Positions 1 through 21,400 of a stretch of DNA of 64,000 nucleotides are shown piece after piece. A model generated the notes under the pieces. The model saw nothing but the letters and a program-made list of their open reading frames with translations. It searched no databases and was not told the origin of the DNA. Both the position numbers and the translations under genes were made by a program. The DNA is from Anisus vortex (Eukaryota > Mollusca > Gastropoda > Planorbidae): NCBI GenBank assembly GCA_949126835.1, contig OX421494.1:24884185-24948184 (forward strand). Reading direction: 5' to 3'. Each line of letters opens with the position of its first letter. Within the stretch, counting starts at the first letter, position 1.

Positions 1-1600
1 CAACTTGGTACTACATCTTGGTTGAATGGGTACGAATGTGTTAGTTAGAATGTATATATTTTATCCTATGCTATATTAATGTATTCATATCATGTCTTAA
101 TGTATTTATATCTTGTACTATTTTAACGCATGTGTAGACAGTCATTACTCGATCCCTCACTCACCCCCTCCTCTTCGCGTCCCCGCCACCCCCACCCCCT
201 TTTATATCCCCTCAGCTTAGCGGCACGTTATGCAATTGCTTTGAGACGGTCGTTCCCTGAGCGTTGACCAGAGAACCCAGTTCGCACACATATAACTAAT
301 TCTCGTCCGAAACCCCCCCCAGCCACTTGAGTTAACTACTTAAAATTCTACCAAAGGGAGATAAATTCCCCCACTCAGCACGACGTCTGCTCAATTGTCT
401 TTCATCTAGACCCCTCTCCCCCCCCCCCCCCTTTCCGCCCTCGCAACCCCGACCCCCAATCCATTTTTGGCTCCAATAAGCTTTTCTTATGCAAATGTAT
501 ATTCAATCTAGCCAATGAGAATAGGATGTAATTAAATGTAAGCCAACCAAATTAACCTTGGGTCAGGTGACTAATGTTCACGAAAAAGCCCGCCCAACTA
601 AACTAGATCAGATCTCTCCCAGCTCCCGAGCTAGATACATCGTTTTGGTCTAGCTCCCGAATTGTTACTTGGACTTGCAGATACTTAGCCAGTAATCGTA
701 ATTTCCTCATTATAGTTACGTAGCCTAAACTTGGATTCCGCAACAACACAGTATATTGAGTGATAGACGTTCCTGTGCGTATATCTCAAGCATTATATCT
801 CCCCTGCATGTTAGTATGTATATTTCATCATTGGATATTGAATTTGAATCATAAATAAACACCTGAAACGTAACCAGAGACTTGCTTGCCTAACTTAGAA
901 CTGTCTATTTGTGTGTGTTTAATAACATCTAAACGAGCCAGTAGAGAACAAATAAATATTCCAGGTCAACTACAGCATCGGCACCTCATACCTCTAAGAC
1001 AACCAGCCATTATTACCCCCTCTCAATTGCCACATCGTGACATCAGCCATATAAGTAATTCTGACAATTGCATGCTCATTTCATTCAAAGGACCAACACT
1101 GGTATAAAAACTTCTTTATTATCCAAAGCATTTTTTTGTCACTTGAATACAATTTACCTTGTTGCTTCTGCATTACTCTAAACTTAAATCAAATTCACCA
1201 TGTGCTGATTCATTTAGAACATAATTTACTGATTGCGCTAGGCTAATATGAAACTAATTATAAAACATTTAGTGTTTCTTTTCATTGTAAAATATGTCCA
1301 AAATACTAAATTAAACAGTCAACCATAGTTGTCAACATTAGTTGTGTTGTGTATTCTGAGGTCTGCATTTATTGCATATTTTTACATTGGCATTGTCAAT
1401 AGGTGTGTCAGACCCTAATATCCGTGTGGGGTTAAACATTTACCCTTCTGGATGTAAATTTTATTATTTTTTTAACATCATGCATTATTTAGTGGCAGCA
1501 TGGCCTAGTGTATTAACTTTAATTGTATAGATTTGTTGGTATCAAATCTGAAATGTCCTAGGTGGTTATGGTTACATTTTTTTTTGGTTGTTAAATATAG
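1..1600. other. Non-coding sequence upstream of the first visible helicase exon; possible LTR-like stretch
   Basis: No exon of the helicase can be placed here: no Q motif and no Walker A (GKT) coding segment is seen before 1601, so this is most likely intron. Roughly 40-900 differs in composition from its surroundings. It has C-rich runs (a run of C near 419-432), a TATA-like TTTTATAT near 199, an octamer-like ATGCAAAT near 490, a CCAAT box near 513, and an AATAAA near 853. That arrangement would fit a solo LTR, but I found no terminal TG/CA boundaries or target-site duplication, so the LTR reading is only a guess. Confidence 0.3.
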
Positions 1601-9432
<7,832 letters not shown>

Positions 9433-10830
9433 AAATAAAGGGATGTTTGTTGATCTATTGGTTTCTGCTGCACTGCTTCTAAACCACTTAAATGCCAGTT
9501 AGAAGTCTTGTAAATGTATTGTACAAAATAAGTTGTATTGGTTTAATGTCTGGAATTAATCTAAGATTTTTTTTTAAAGTAAAGTGTAATTTATATTAAT
9601 GTTGACATTAAATTTTGTAATTAATAACAATTAGTATTTTTTTACTTGCCATTTTTTATGATTTATTTTTAAAAGTACCGTATTATAAGTCTAGTGATCT
9701 AAACAAGGCCTAATGACTTAACATACAACTGAATATATATCCATAGTAGGTGGTAGTATTCATATAAATTTATATTTTTAAAGGAAGTCTCCCCCGTTTC
9801 ACATTGTATTTATGAGGACTGTTAGATTAGAACAGCTTGATGAAGAGATGTAGAATCATTCTAGTCAGAATTTTCTGTGTCCACAAGTTATTTATTGTTC
9901 AATGTTTCTAGCTATCATTTTTTTTTAAATATAATTTTAGATTAAAAGGAAACTGACATTCCATAGTCATATTTATATATTGACAGTCAATCAGATTAAT
10001 CATTGGTATTTGATCATAAAATTGCACTTGGTTTCAAATTATGTGGCTTTAACTGTATGATGTTGTTTACATTATATACTTGTGAGGATCTACATAAAAT
10101 GGGATGGTGATATGGTGTTACATTTGATTTGGCCTCTTTTTTTAGTAGCTCTCAACAATGTGATAATGGAGGATATAAAAAGTCACAATTTTACAAAACC
10201 TAGTTTTACTCAGTAACAAAAGCATTTTTGTCATAAAATAATTCACAAATCAATGAAAAATGGACATAAAATTGCAATAATTTTAAATTTAAGTGAAAAC
10301 CAACTCTTTAACTTCAGAGAGGAATAAGTATTTGATTTATTTTTTTTATTGAACAAAAAATTGATAACACTGACCAAAGTCTCTCTATCAATTGCTTTTA
10401 GTATATTATCTAAAATAATTATGTATTATAATTCTAAATGGAATGTTTTATTTTCACATTTTTGCTGATGTTATTTGGTTAGACTTGTAATAAAATATAC
10501 TTTTAATTGGATTAACTAAATCCGAGTTAGTTTTCATAGTTTAAAAAAAAAAGTTTCCAAGGTTTTAGTTACGGTACATGTAGTTAAACTTTGGTTAATT
10601 GAACTCTCTTCATTCATTAAAAGGATCAACAAGAAGCACTCCATATAGACTATATATAATAAGAGAGAGACATATCAAAGTATGTTGTTAATTTTTTGGC
10701 TTAAAATTAAAATAAGGCCATCCGAGACCCTGTAAGAAATGTACCGGTACTCCCAAAGTCCAAGAGCTTGCACATGAAGCATTAGTATGTCATTGCTCAG
10801 ATCTTACAGAACAGCAGCAGGGATGAAACA
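9433..10830 (+). other. 3' UTR of the helicase gene and downstream AT-rich sequence
   Basis: After the stop at 9432 the sequence is AT-rich with no coding signal. Possible polyadenylation signals are ATTAAA at 9607-9612 and AATAAA at 10489-10494; an AATAAA at 9434-9439 is too close to the stop to be likely. Which site is used cannot be decided from sequence alone. Confidence 0.5.
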
Positions 10831-11020
10831 TTATTGCAGTATCAGTCCCAAATACTGGACCAGCAATTGTCTGTATCTCTGGACTTTTCCAGCAGAGCAA
10901 AATACATGTGTGCAGGTCATTGCATACATCATACTTAGGCCTGTCTTAGAAATGTACTGAACTTGTTTATTCTCTTTAAGAAAAGATTCAAAACCTGAAA
11001 AATCTCCTTTAGCTTTGTGT
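10831..11020 (-). CDS. Candidate terminal coding exon of an unrecognised minus-strand gene
   Basis: On the minus strand a very strong acceptor (a long T tract ending TTTCAG at 11021) leads into 190 nt open to a TAA at 10831-10833. It encodes HKAKGDFSGFESFL and later MYAMTCTHVFCSAGKVQRYR, ending LVQYLGLILQ. The composition looks like a normal globular or helical protein and no transposon family is suggested. I do not recognise the protein. No upstream exon can be placed with confidence, because the next tens of kilobases are full of transposons. It could be a chance open stretch or a remnant. Confidence 0.4.
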
Positions 11021-11333
11021 CTGAAAAAAAAAATAAGGTAATAATGTATATGTAAACAAAAATTAATCACATACAAAATTTACAAAACTAGCCTACTGCA
11101 GTGATCTTTAAATTGATATTAAATAGATAAGAATTAAGATTAGTTCCAATGGGTATGTTTATTATTTCAGCGATTGATTCCATGTGCTCTTTTTTTTTAA
11201 ACTTCATTAACTACCATTAAAAGAAATGACAATAAAGTTGAGTAACTCGGAATCTTTCCCAGAAAAATCACAAATTAACTTAAAGAACCTTTTAGTTCTA
11301 TTCAACATACAAAATATTTTTAAAAAATACTAT

Positions 11334-11830
11334 GATGATGATGATGATTTATATAGCGCGCCTATCCATGCAATGTTAGCATGCTCAGTGCGCTCTGGTT
11401 CCACGTTTCAGTTGTGGATGTGCTAAAAAGAAAACAAAAAACTATACGCCTAGTTGAAGAGGAAGGTCTTTAAACTTCTCTTGAATGACTCTTTTTTTCT
11501 GGAATCCCTCAATGTCTGAGGCAATTTATTCCATAAATAAGGCGCTGCTGACTCGAAAGAGCGTACACCAAATGACTTCTTTTTATGACCGTCCACACTG
11601 GGTACTTTGAATAGTGACTGTGATGAAGAGCGCAGCCCCTTAGTGGACACATGCTTGGGAATAAGTTCTTGAAGATATTGAGGGGCAGTGCCTTCCATAC
11701 AGCTATAGGCAAGTGACAGAATTTTATGGTCAATGCGCTTGGTCACAGGGAGCCAGTGGAGATCTTTAAGAACTGGGGTTATGTGGTCCGACTTCTTAAT
11801 CCCTGATACAATGCGTGCCGCAGTGTTCTG
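11334..11830 (-). mobile_element. 3' end of an L2/CR1-like LINE (reverse transcriptase C-terminus and 3' UTR)
   Basis: The minus strand encodes the C-terminal extension typical of L2/CR1-type reverse transcriptases: ARIVSGIKKSDHITPVL, LHWLPV, RIDHKILSLAYSCM, LRSSSQSL, SAAPYLWNKLP and a terminal LKTFLFN before a stop. A 3' UTR follows, ending in a TCATCATCATCAT microsatellite tail (plus-strand GATGATGATGATGAT near 11334). It is 5' truncated, as is usual for LINEs. The coding part from 11450 to 11830 is intact in one frame, so it is relatively young. The same family is present, broken, at 28290-34870. Confidence 0.85.
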
Positions 11831-12229
11831 TTATTATTTATAAATCAATACATATAGGCTACTAAATAAATTAGAAAAAAATAATGCCAACTTATCAAGT
11901 CAAATTACGAATTAGGCCTAGCCTTCATGGAATAAAAAAAAATACCAGGCCATCAACCTGCTGACAAATATCCTGAGCTGAGAGCAAACACACAAATTGG
12001 AACATGAGAACACTGTACGGAACTGACAAAGCAGGCCAAGTCTTAGCAAGTGAAATGAATAATTCAAAAATAGGTCTAACATCCAAGTACTGGTAGCCTA
12101 ATGGAAATCTATGAGAGTCGAGGGACTGGCGTGATAACACTTGCCATTGATATGAAAGTCTTAAACCCAGGACAAGTGGCATTCGGGCATGGAATGGGTT
12201 ACCTGAACAAACCAGTAACTTAACATCAT

Positions 12230-12345
12230 TAAAAATATTAATAAAAATGCAAGACAAGACTCGAACCACGGATGAGCGTAGGACGCAATAATCTTCTTTA
12301 TAGAACGAGCGTCTGTAATGTATAAGATGAGACAAGTAGGCCTTA
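12230..12345 (-). repeat. Dispersed repeat R (copy 1), possibly tRNA-related
   Basis: Read on the minus strand this contains ATTACAGACGCTCG, TATAAAGAAGATTATTGC, then CTACGCTCATCCGTGGTTCG. Closely similar stretches occur at 34915-34990 (+) and 36205-36300 (-). GTGGTTCGAGTC resembles a Pol III B box, so a SINE is possible. No target-site duplication was identified. Confidence 0.6.
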
Positions 12346-15197
12346 GATGATTCTGACGATGAAAACTATGATTCACACGGAGAGCGATAGACCTATCTCC
12401 GCTAGAAGCTATAATAGAGCCCTCATAGAATGGCAGCCAGTCTCATCTAGATTCAACTCCACGGGGGGAAAAGTCACTCTTATTCAATGTAATCTCGCTC
12501 AATAATGACGCAAAAGAGACATTAATTAATCTACTGATCGGTGAATTCAACTACAAAATAGGAAAAATTAACATTGGAAAGGAAATGATCACCGGAACTC
12601 AGGCCATGAAAGTAACGAACGGATTTCTGCGCCTTTAATGGTCTGGTGTTTGGGGGAAGTGTAGGCCTATTCCAACATAAAGACACAATCAAGAAACTTC
12701 ACTAGATGGCAACACCAAAACCCAAATAATAGACTACGTGCATCATTATCTCTAGGAAATGGAGACGATCCATACAATACCCAAGCCCCGAACGAGTGGC
12801 AGATGTAGCCTCAGACCAACACTTGGTGATATGAATTATCATTTAATTTCAAGCTTTTAGGAACAAAGCAAATCGACCCCACATAAATTTCAACACTCCG
12901 CCTCTGAAAATGAAATTAAAAACTACAGATGCACCTTTCTCTACCAGGTTTTGACGCTAACAGGAACTTTCAAGAAAAAGACCCTACGTTTTAGCAATTT
13001 TCAAGATCAATAGAATAACTAATAATTCGTATGTAGCCCTAACAAGTCTTACATGAATAGGCCTACCGGTAGGCTATAATACCCTGTGCCTCAGCCAAAC
13101 TGTGTAATAGGCCTATTGCAGTTTTTATTTCACAATCCACGATTCTTTGCAGAGCAAATATTAAAAACTAAACAAAAAATTGATTACACTAGGACACCTG
13201 CTGATTTCCAGCATGTAGCCTACATCTACGGTAGTAGCATCGCATAAAGTATTTATGGAATCTATAGTCTAGGACTGCATTCTTTACTTTTAATATTTAA
13301 AGACAAGATACCTACATTGCCAGAAGAAATGTAGGCTATAGATCTATAAAAATTTTAAAGATTCTAAAAAATAATTAATTCTTTTTTTTACCATTTTAAC
13401 TTACAGTGTCACTGTCACCCCAAAACAAAACAGCGTCATTAATAAGTTTTGAGAACATCCTTTTCTTTTCTTATTATTTACTTTCTCAGACTTGACAGTT
13501 ATAGGCCTATTTCGAAAGAAAAGTTCTTTCTCTTCTTTTATTAACTTTTATTTTCAATTGAGTGGGTAGGCCTATCTTTAGCGACATTCTTTGCATGCAG
13601 TTTTTTTTTATCAGTCCATGTATCAGACCGATAAACAGAAAGCTTTTTAGAGTAAACCATCCAATGTAAGCTTTTATCTATTTCACTTTCATTTTTCACT
13701 TTTTTTAAAAAGCCTGCCCTAGGCCTAGACTATAGCACTGAAATGACACCCAGTTTCATCTTATGGAAAAAGTTGTATCCTCTTCGTCCTCCATATGAGA
13801 GTCTGTTACTGAGCATGGCAGCCCCATCAGCCGGACCCGGGTTGTTGTTATTAAGACTCCTAGGTTCGTGGAGCGATCTTTGTCTGGAGCATCTGATGTC
13901 ATGTTAAATATGTAGCCTAACGTATGCATCCTGTTTCGCATAGTATTACTTGATGACTCTTTTGCACGATCCTTACCTTTTTTCTTCTTTTTGTTTCACC
14001 CAGACGGTTTGGACAACTTCTTACTTTTAGTTGTTGTTTTTAGTTGTTGTTTTTTTATCTTCTTCAAGACATTTATCGGTCTAGTAGGCATTGCCTATGT
14101 ATCTTTTCTTCCCTTCCAGATCCAGAAACTGCGCTATCCATGACTCTCCGCTGTGATCAGGTCTGTCAAGATATCCAAAGCCAGGCAGGCAGAGCATCTC
14201 CACAAAGGATGCTGTAAGCAGTGTTCACTAATCAAACTAGTTCCCCACCACATGCTAAACTCCTGGTATTTCACACTTTGTTTGATTATTTGTTGGCTTA
14301 TAAGATATTGGGTATTAAGAAAGAAGACTCATCTCGTTCTGGATCAATTGTTGCCATGATCATGTGAGTCCCATAGATCTAGCCAGCCAGCCGATGGGAT
14401 ATGTTTCATGTAGTTACCATTCTGTCAGAGGCGCGATTCTAGAGGTTAGGCCGCCTCTGTATAAACCAGAGTGACAGAGCATTGAGAGACAGACCTTGTA
14501 AACTAGAAAAGAATACCTACTTCACGATAGTCCCCAACCTCGCCCCCCCCCTCTCCGGCTACGCCACTGTATTCGACCTCCGTAGTAACTAGTAATACGA
14601 AAGGAAGCCCTGAATCTACTGACGTAAGAAAAAAAAACCAGAGGAACACTGTAGCGTTTTAAGATACTTAAGAGACACACTGACTGGAACAGGAAGTGCT
14701 GGGCAAAAGTGAATGGAAAACGAATAGGTCAAAGCATATGGAACATGATGAGAAACAGAAAAAAACATCAAGCAAAAAAAAAATCAACAGCAGCGTGCCC
14801 ATTAAAATGAGGAAAATAAATAATAAAATATGCTATCATGAAAGATAATAATAGGCAGTTATTTGATGTGCTAGCGACAGAGACCGCGTAAGCATCCGAA
14901 GAGCGAGAGACCTCAGCACTAGGCCCTTTCACCAGTTCACTCCTATAGACCAGTGGTTTGCTTATACTGTGCCAAACGAATTTATAAATCATTCAGCGTG
15001 CAGCCTGAAAGTGAAAGTCAAACTGCTCAACTATATTATTTTTATAATACAATTTATTCAGTGCCATAGCAAGACCAAGATAAAAGAAAATGAGCGTTAT
15101 AGAGATAATCATATTTAGCCTAATATATTTTTATATTATATATTTATATTTAATAACAAATCAACCTGTTTTTTATTTTATTTTTTAATCCATTCGT
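12346..15197. other. Intergenic sequence with transposon scraps
   Basis: No convincing host exon is seen. Near 14525-14571 a fragment ends in GGCTACGCCACTG, which is the terminus of the hAT family described at 15206-17814. Near 14945-15005 is a scrap resembling the left part of the hAT element at 15586. The octamer TAGGCCTA and its relatives (TAGCCTAC, GGCCTACC) recur unusually often here. Confidence 0.45.
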
Positions 15198-15205
15198 AGC
15201 TAATA

Positions 15206-17814
15206 TTAGTGGCGTAGTTAGGGTCATCTGCGCCCTGGGACATGACACAATGTCTGCGCCCCTTCTCGGACCGACAGAGTCTTGGGGCTCAGTGAGCCCC
15301 CAAGAAAAATTTTGAAATTTTACGGTTTATATGAATCACTTTCGAAGTATCTGGTATTTTAATGAAATAGAATACAAACTAATAAGTCTCTATACGATTG
15401 TAAACAATTTATTTGAAAAAAATATATTTTCTACTAATTATAGGCCTACATGACTGGAATAGACATAGTCTACAACAAATTGATACTCCTTGATTTGACT
15501 GTCGCAAACTCGTCAATCACGTTCTCAAAATTCATATTCTCAAGTGTTTCTCTTTCGATGCTAAGAAGTACAAGGTCACTCAGACCAGGGGTCGGCAACC
15601 TTTTGCTAATTGTGTGCCAAACTAGGTTTTCAAAACTATTCAGCGTGCCAACAGCCTAACAGTTAACCTGCTTTATTATACTTGTTTCATTTTTTTTATA
15701 AGACAATTTAACCCCGTATCAAGACCAAGGCCAAAAGCAAAGGAAATGTCGAAAATGCAAAAGTAGAACGGAATTCATATGTAAGCTTAGTAATCATAAA
15801 AAATGGGTAGTTAATGTAATGTTTATAAAATGTGCATAAAATGTTTTAGTCATATAGATCTAATATTTATATAATTTTCAACTACATTTTACAGTTTGGT
15901 CATTATAACGTTATAAGTTGTAGGCCATTTAGTCTATTATAAAAGAAAAATAAGAAACACAATAATATTAGAAATAATAGCATAAATAAAATTGGCTAAT
16001 TATCTCCCTTTAATTCAAATAAAGTTTCTAATTTTGATTCAATATTGATGCCAAACAAGTTATGTTTTGTAATATAACAAATATTACTGACTAATTATTA
16101 TTTCTTTTTATAAATCCAGCATTATGGTATTCATTACAATATTTAATTATAAGAGGTATACAACTGATTCACACTAAACAGTTGTAAATAAACATTTCCT
16201 GCATTAATTGTTTGTCCATTTAACCCACTTGATTTAACCCGTCCTTGTAACTGCGTTCCACTAACTGAAATGTGTCGCTCTGTCATTCAGAATTGGAAAT
16301 GTTTGTTTTTTGATCAATTAAAAAAACACCTCCTGGAAGTCTCTCTCGTGCCAATGAAAATCACTCTGCGTGCCAAGTTTGACACGCGGGCCCTAGGTTG
16401 CCGACATCGATCTTGTCCCATTGAAGCACGTAAATAAGACAAAATAAGCTTCAGTTTGCCGAAGAACCGCTCACAGCTTGCAATTGAAACAGCAATCCTA
16501 GAAGTATTTGCAGTGAAATGCGCAGATTCGGAAATACGTCATCTCCATATGAAACAACAAAACCAAGAAGATCCAAAGGAGTTTCGGTAGTGCTTCAGTC
16601 CGGGCCCTGAGCAGCATTTTGCAGTCTCCGATTGCTGTGCACAATTCGTGACCATTGACGTCAGTGCCGTAGAAATTTAGCAATTTTGACGAAGTGTATC
16701 GACATTTGTCTTAGCGAGAAGAGTTTTGACGTCTAGTAAAAATCCAAATTTGGTGTTTAACTTTTTTAGAAGTAAAAACCGTATTGATATCTCCTGAGTC
16801 TATCAAATACGCTGTTCATAACACATGCAATTTCTTCTTCTGCAGAAAGGCCTGCATCTCTTGCTAATTCTCCAGGCATCATCCTTTGTCATCTAATCCT
16901 TCTGTCAACCTCGATTCCACAAGTTGTGCATCTTGTTTTTCCATTGTCTACTGCAACCTGGCTCAAATTATCACAAATGTTGACAAGTTATTGCTCCAGC
17001 GATTCAAGATCAGATGCTGCTTCCTTTTAATTCATAGTAGGATCCTGCAACCGTTTCTGGACACGATCAATTTTTCCAAGTATGATGTTCCAGAAATGTA
17101 ACAAAACTAAGAAGTTAAAAATTGATATACCTGCCAGCGAAGTTTCTGCATGACTTCTGGTGTCAGGCGTCATAGTTGCAACTTCTGATAATTTTTCCAA
17201 CAGCCCTACTAGTTCATCTAGTCTTTCATAAATAGCTTGAACAGCTTCTGATCGTAAACTCCAGCGTGTTTCAGACTCCCTCTTCACTGTGATTGGCACA
17301 ACTCTTTTTTATTCTTCCCAACGAGTTGTTGAACGAGAGAAAAACAAATATATACTTTCAACTGTTCCACAAAATGTGACAACAACTGGATCCTGTTTAG
17401 CCGAGTGTACTCATGCTAAGTATATTCGACTCGAAATTATCCAACCTGTATAATCGTTAAAACCAGATGCCACTTTCAGTATATGAACAAAAATATTTGA
17501 ACCCTAACTGGTCTTTGTTTAAAAAAAAACACGCCATCAGCAATCCTACATTGTGGATGTGTCATTGGTTGTATGAGTAGAATGGCGCGCCTTAATGCTC
17601 AATGGGGGCGCCAAAATCATGCTTGCCAACTGGTTTGTAATAAAGATATTTACATTTTGTGGAGTTCCGAAATTCAATCTTACAAACGTATTTGGGATAC
17701 ATTAGTTTACATCAAAGTAAAATTAAATAATTAGTTTTAATACTCATTTTGGCGCCCCCTCACATGGCGCCCGGGGACATATGTCCCCCCTGCCCCACCC
17801 TAGCTACGCCACTG
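15206..17814 (-). mobile_element. hAT-superfamily transposon remnant (GTGGCGTAGCTAGG ends), itself carrying an inserted hAT
   Basis: The ends are inverted: TTAGTGGCGTAGTTAGGGTC on the left and CACCCTAGCTACGCCACTG on the right. They are flanked by 8-bp repeats AGCTAATA (15198-15205) and GGCTAATA (17815-17822), one mismatch, as expected for hAT. The minus strand carries broken transposase. Near 17290-17030 it reads RESETRWSLRSEAVQ..YERLDELV, like the DUF4371/ZMYM1-type hAT transposases. Near 15450-15580 it reads LSDLVLLSIERE and NVIDEFATVKSR, the C-terminal end. Several stops and a second element between these blocks make it non-functional. Confidence 0.8.
15586..16405 (-). mobile_element. Nested hAT deletion derivative (ends CAGGGGTCGGCAACC)
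   Basis: The left end is CAGGGGTCGGCAACCTTTT and the right end GGTTGCCGAC, degraded. It interrupts the transposase frame of the surrounding element: the coding sequence before it ends ..SMGQD and resumes after it at LSDLVLLSIERE. Inside, around 16200-16290 on the minus strand, LNDRATHISVSGTQLQGR-like coding is a relic of a different hAT transposase, also seen at 27530-28245. The 8-bp target duplication can no longer be recognised, so the insertion is old. Confidence 0.7.
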
Positions 17815-17822
17815 GGCTAATA

Positions 17823-18415
17823 CACAATTTCATGATTCAACTTACACATTAATTGTTAATGTATCAACATATAAATTTAAATTTACTTGTCAAAAAGTCA
17901 AGATATCTTACATCTAAGCTTAGTTCTAGTATTTTTTTTTTTAGTATCTGTTATTAATTCATTATGATTTGATCTCAGCCTAACTGAGATTTCCACAAGC
18001 CGCAAATATATTCAACTTTTGACGAAAACTAAAGTACCGGTAAGCCATTGCAGTTACGAGAAGTTGATAGGCTACGTATTGTAATCATACACACTGGGTA
18101 GTTAATGTAATGTTTAAAATGTAGCTATATTTTATTTTATCTGCTTCACTCAGACAGACCCGTCAACGGTGGCAGTTGGTAAAGTTGGATGGCTGGCTAT
18201 CTATATAAAGAAACAATATTGCAATACCAACTGCATTACAACAAAAGAAGAATATGCACACCAGACAAAGAATTATTGTACGTCAGCCTCCGGCCATACT
18301 ATCTACCATACGCAACAAGAAATATATGGTCAAGACTTCAGTCAGCCAGAATACAATAGATGCATACTAACGAACTTTTTCTTGCATGATAAATTGTGTG
18401 ATTGTGTGTGCGCTT
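17823..18415. other. AT-rich spacer before the satellite array
   Basis: No gene or clear repeat boundary is seen. The stretch is AT-rich with scattered fragments similar to the AT-rich interior of the neighbouring hAT elements. Confidence 0.4.
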
Positions 18416-18425
18416 GTCTATTTTT

Positions 18426-21400
18426 ACTCCCTTTATTTTAAGTTGCAATGTCTGCAATCGTCCGTCAATCGTGCGTGGTGCAAAAATTGGCTTCGATTTT
18501 TCGACCACTTCCCGTGGTCCGATCGAGCTGAAATTTGGACAGCAGATTTGGGGCGCCTAACAATACATCCTATCAAATTTTCAGTTAAAACGACTTAATA
18601 ATACTACACTTATGACAATATTCATTTCTTAAAAGGAAAGTATAAGCAATATTTTAATTTCGCGTTAAAAATGCCCGTGTAACTTTTTATACTTTTTTCG
18701 GCGCAAAGCTAGAAAAAAAAAATATTAAACGCTCAGATTATTTTTAGAACAATTCATACGGAGTAAGGAGATATTTTTGAGATTTGCGACACAGATATTT
18801 TTTCTGTACGTTTCATTTGCAGTAGTCAATCAATTATTTAATTACATGATGGTAAACTTAGTTTGCAAATAAAGGGAGTATAATAAAAACTTCGTTTTTA
18901 CGGTTTTCTTGTTACTCCCTTTATTTTAAGTTGCAATGTCTGCAATCGTCCGTCAATCGTGGTGCAAAAATTGGCTTCGATTTTTCGACCACTTCCCGTG
19001 GTCCGATCGAGCTGAAATTTGGACAGCAAATTTGTGGCGCCTAACAATACATCCTATCAAATTTTCAGTTAAAACGACTTAATAATACTACACTTATGAC
19101 AATATTCATTTCTTAAAAGGAATGTATAAGAAATATTTTGATTTCGCGTTAAAAATGCCTGTGAAACTTTTTATACTTTTTCGGCGCAAAGCTAGAAAAA
19201 AAAAATTATGCGCTACGATTATTTTTAGAACAATTCATACGGAGTAAGGAGATATTTTTGAGATTTGCGACACAGATATTTTTTCTGTACGTTTCATTTG
19301 CAGTAGTCAATCAATTATTTAATTACATGATGTTAAACTTAGTTTGCAAATAAAGGGAGTATAATAAAAACTTCGTTTTTACGGTTTTCTTGTTACTCCC
19401 TTTATTTTAAGTTGCAATGTCTGCAATCGTCCGTCAATCGTGATGCAAAAATTGGCTTCGATTTTTCGACCACTTCCCGTGGTCCGATCGAGCTGAAATT
19501 TGGACAGCAGATTTGTGGCGCCTAACAATACATCCTATCAAATTTTCAGTTAAAACAACTTAATAATACTACACTTATGACAATATTCATTTCTTAAAAG
19601 GAAAGTATAAGAAATATTTTGATTTCGCGTTAAAAATGCCTGTGAAACTTTTTATACTTTTTCGGCGCAAAGCTAGAAAAAAAAATATGCGCTAAGATTA
19701 TTTTTAGAACAATTCATTCTGAGTAAGGAGATATTTTTTAAATTTGCGACACAGATATTTTTTCTGTACGTTTCAATTGCAGTAGTCAATCAATTATTTA
19801 ATTACATGATGGTAAACTTAGTTTGCAAATAAAGGGAGTATAATAAAAACTTCGTTTTTACGGTTTTCTTGTTACTCCCTTTATTTTAAGTTGCATTTTC
19901 TGTCTGTCTGTCTGTCTGCAATCATGCGTGGTGCAAAAATTGGCTTCGATTTTTCGACCACTTCCCGTGGTCCGATCGAGCTGAAATTTGGACAGCAGAT
20001 TTGTGGCGCCTGACAATACATCCTATTAAATTTTCAGTTAAAACGACTTAATAATACTACACTTATGACAATATTCATTTCTTGAAAGGAAAGTATAAGA
20101 AATATTTTAATTTCGAGTTAAAAATGCCTGTGCAACTTTTTATAGTTTTTCGGCGCAAAGCTAGAAAAAAACATAATTATGCGCTACGATTATTTTTAGA
20201 ACAATTCATACGGAGTAAGGAGATATTTTTGAGATTTGCAACACAGATATTTTTTCTGTACGTTTCATTTGCAGTAGTCAATCAATTATTTAATTACATG
20301 ATGGTAAACTTAGTTTGCAAATAAAGGGAGTATAATAAAAACTTCGTTTTTACGGTTTTCTTGTTACTTCCTTTATTTTAAGTTTCATTTTTTACTTCCT
20401 TTAAGTTGCATTTTCTGTCTGTCTGTCTGCAATCGTCGTAGGTGCAAAAATTGGCTTCGATTTTTCGACCACTTCCCGTGGTCCGATCAAGCTGAAATTT
20501 GGACAGCAGATTTGGGGCGCCTAACAATACATCCTATCAAATTTTCAGTTAAAACAACTTAATAATACTACACTTATGACAATATTCATTTCTTAAAAGG
20601 AAAGTATAAGAAATATTTTGATTTCGCGTTAAAAATGCCTGTGAAACTTTTTATACTTTTTCGGCGCAAAGCTAGAAAAAAAAATTATGCGCTACGATTA
20701 TTTTTAGAACAATTCATACGGAGTAAGGAGATATTTTTGAGATTTGCGACACAGATATTTTTTCTGTACGTTTCATTTGCAGTAGTCAATCAATTATTTA
20801 ATTACATGATGTTAAACTTAGTTTGCAAATAAAGGGAGTATAATAAAAACTTCGTTTTTACGGTTTTCTTGTTACTCCCTTTATTTTAAGTTGCAATGTC
20901 TGCAATCGTCCGTCAATCGTGATGCAAAAATTGGCTTCGATTTTTCGACCACTTCCCGTGGTCCGATCGAGCTGAAATTTGGACAGCAGATTTGTGGCGC
21001 CTAACAATACATCCTATCAAATTTTCAGTTTAAACAACTTAATAATACTACACTTATGACAATATTCATTTCTTAAAAGGAAAGTATAAGAAATATTTTG
21101 ATTTCGCGTTAAAAATGCCTGTGAAACTTTTTATACTTTTTCGGCGCAAAGCTAGAAAAAAAAATATGCGCTAAGATTATTTTTAGAACAATTCATTCTG
21201 AGTAAGGAGATATTTTTGAGATTTGCGACACAGATATTTTTTCTGTACGTTTCAATTGCAGTAGTCAATCAATTATTTAATTACATGATGGTAAACTTAG
21301 TTTGCAAATAAAGGGAGTATAATAAAAACTTCGTTTTTACGGTTTTCTTGTTACTCCCTTTATTTTAAGTTGCATTTTCTGTCTGTCTGTCTGTCTGCAA

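Noticed and set aside
11925..12376. Minus-strand open stretches of 71 and 136 codons
   Set aside because: They overlap dispersed repeat R (copies at 34915 and 36205), have no recognisable domain, and differ in frame between copies.
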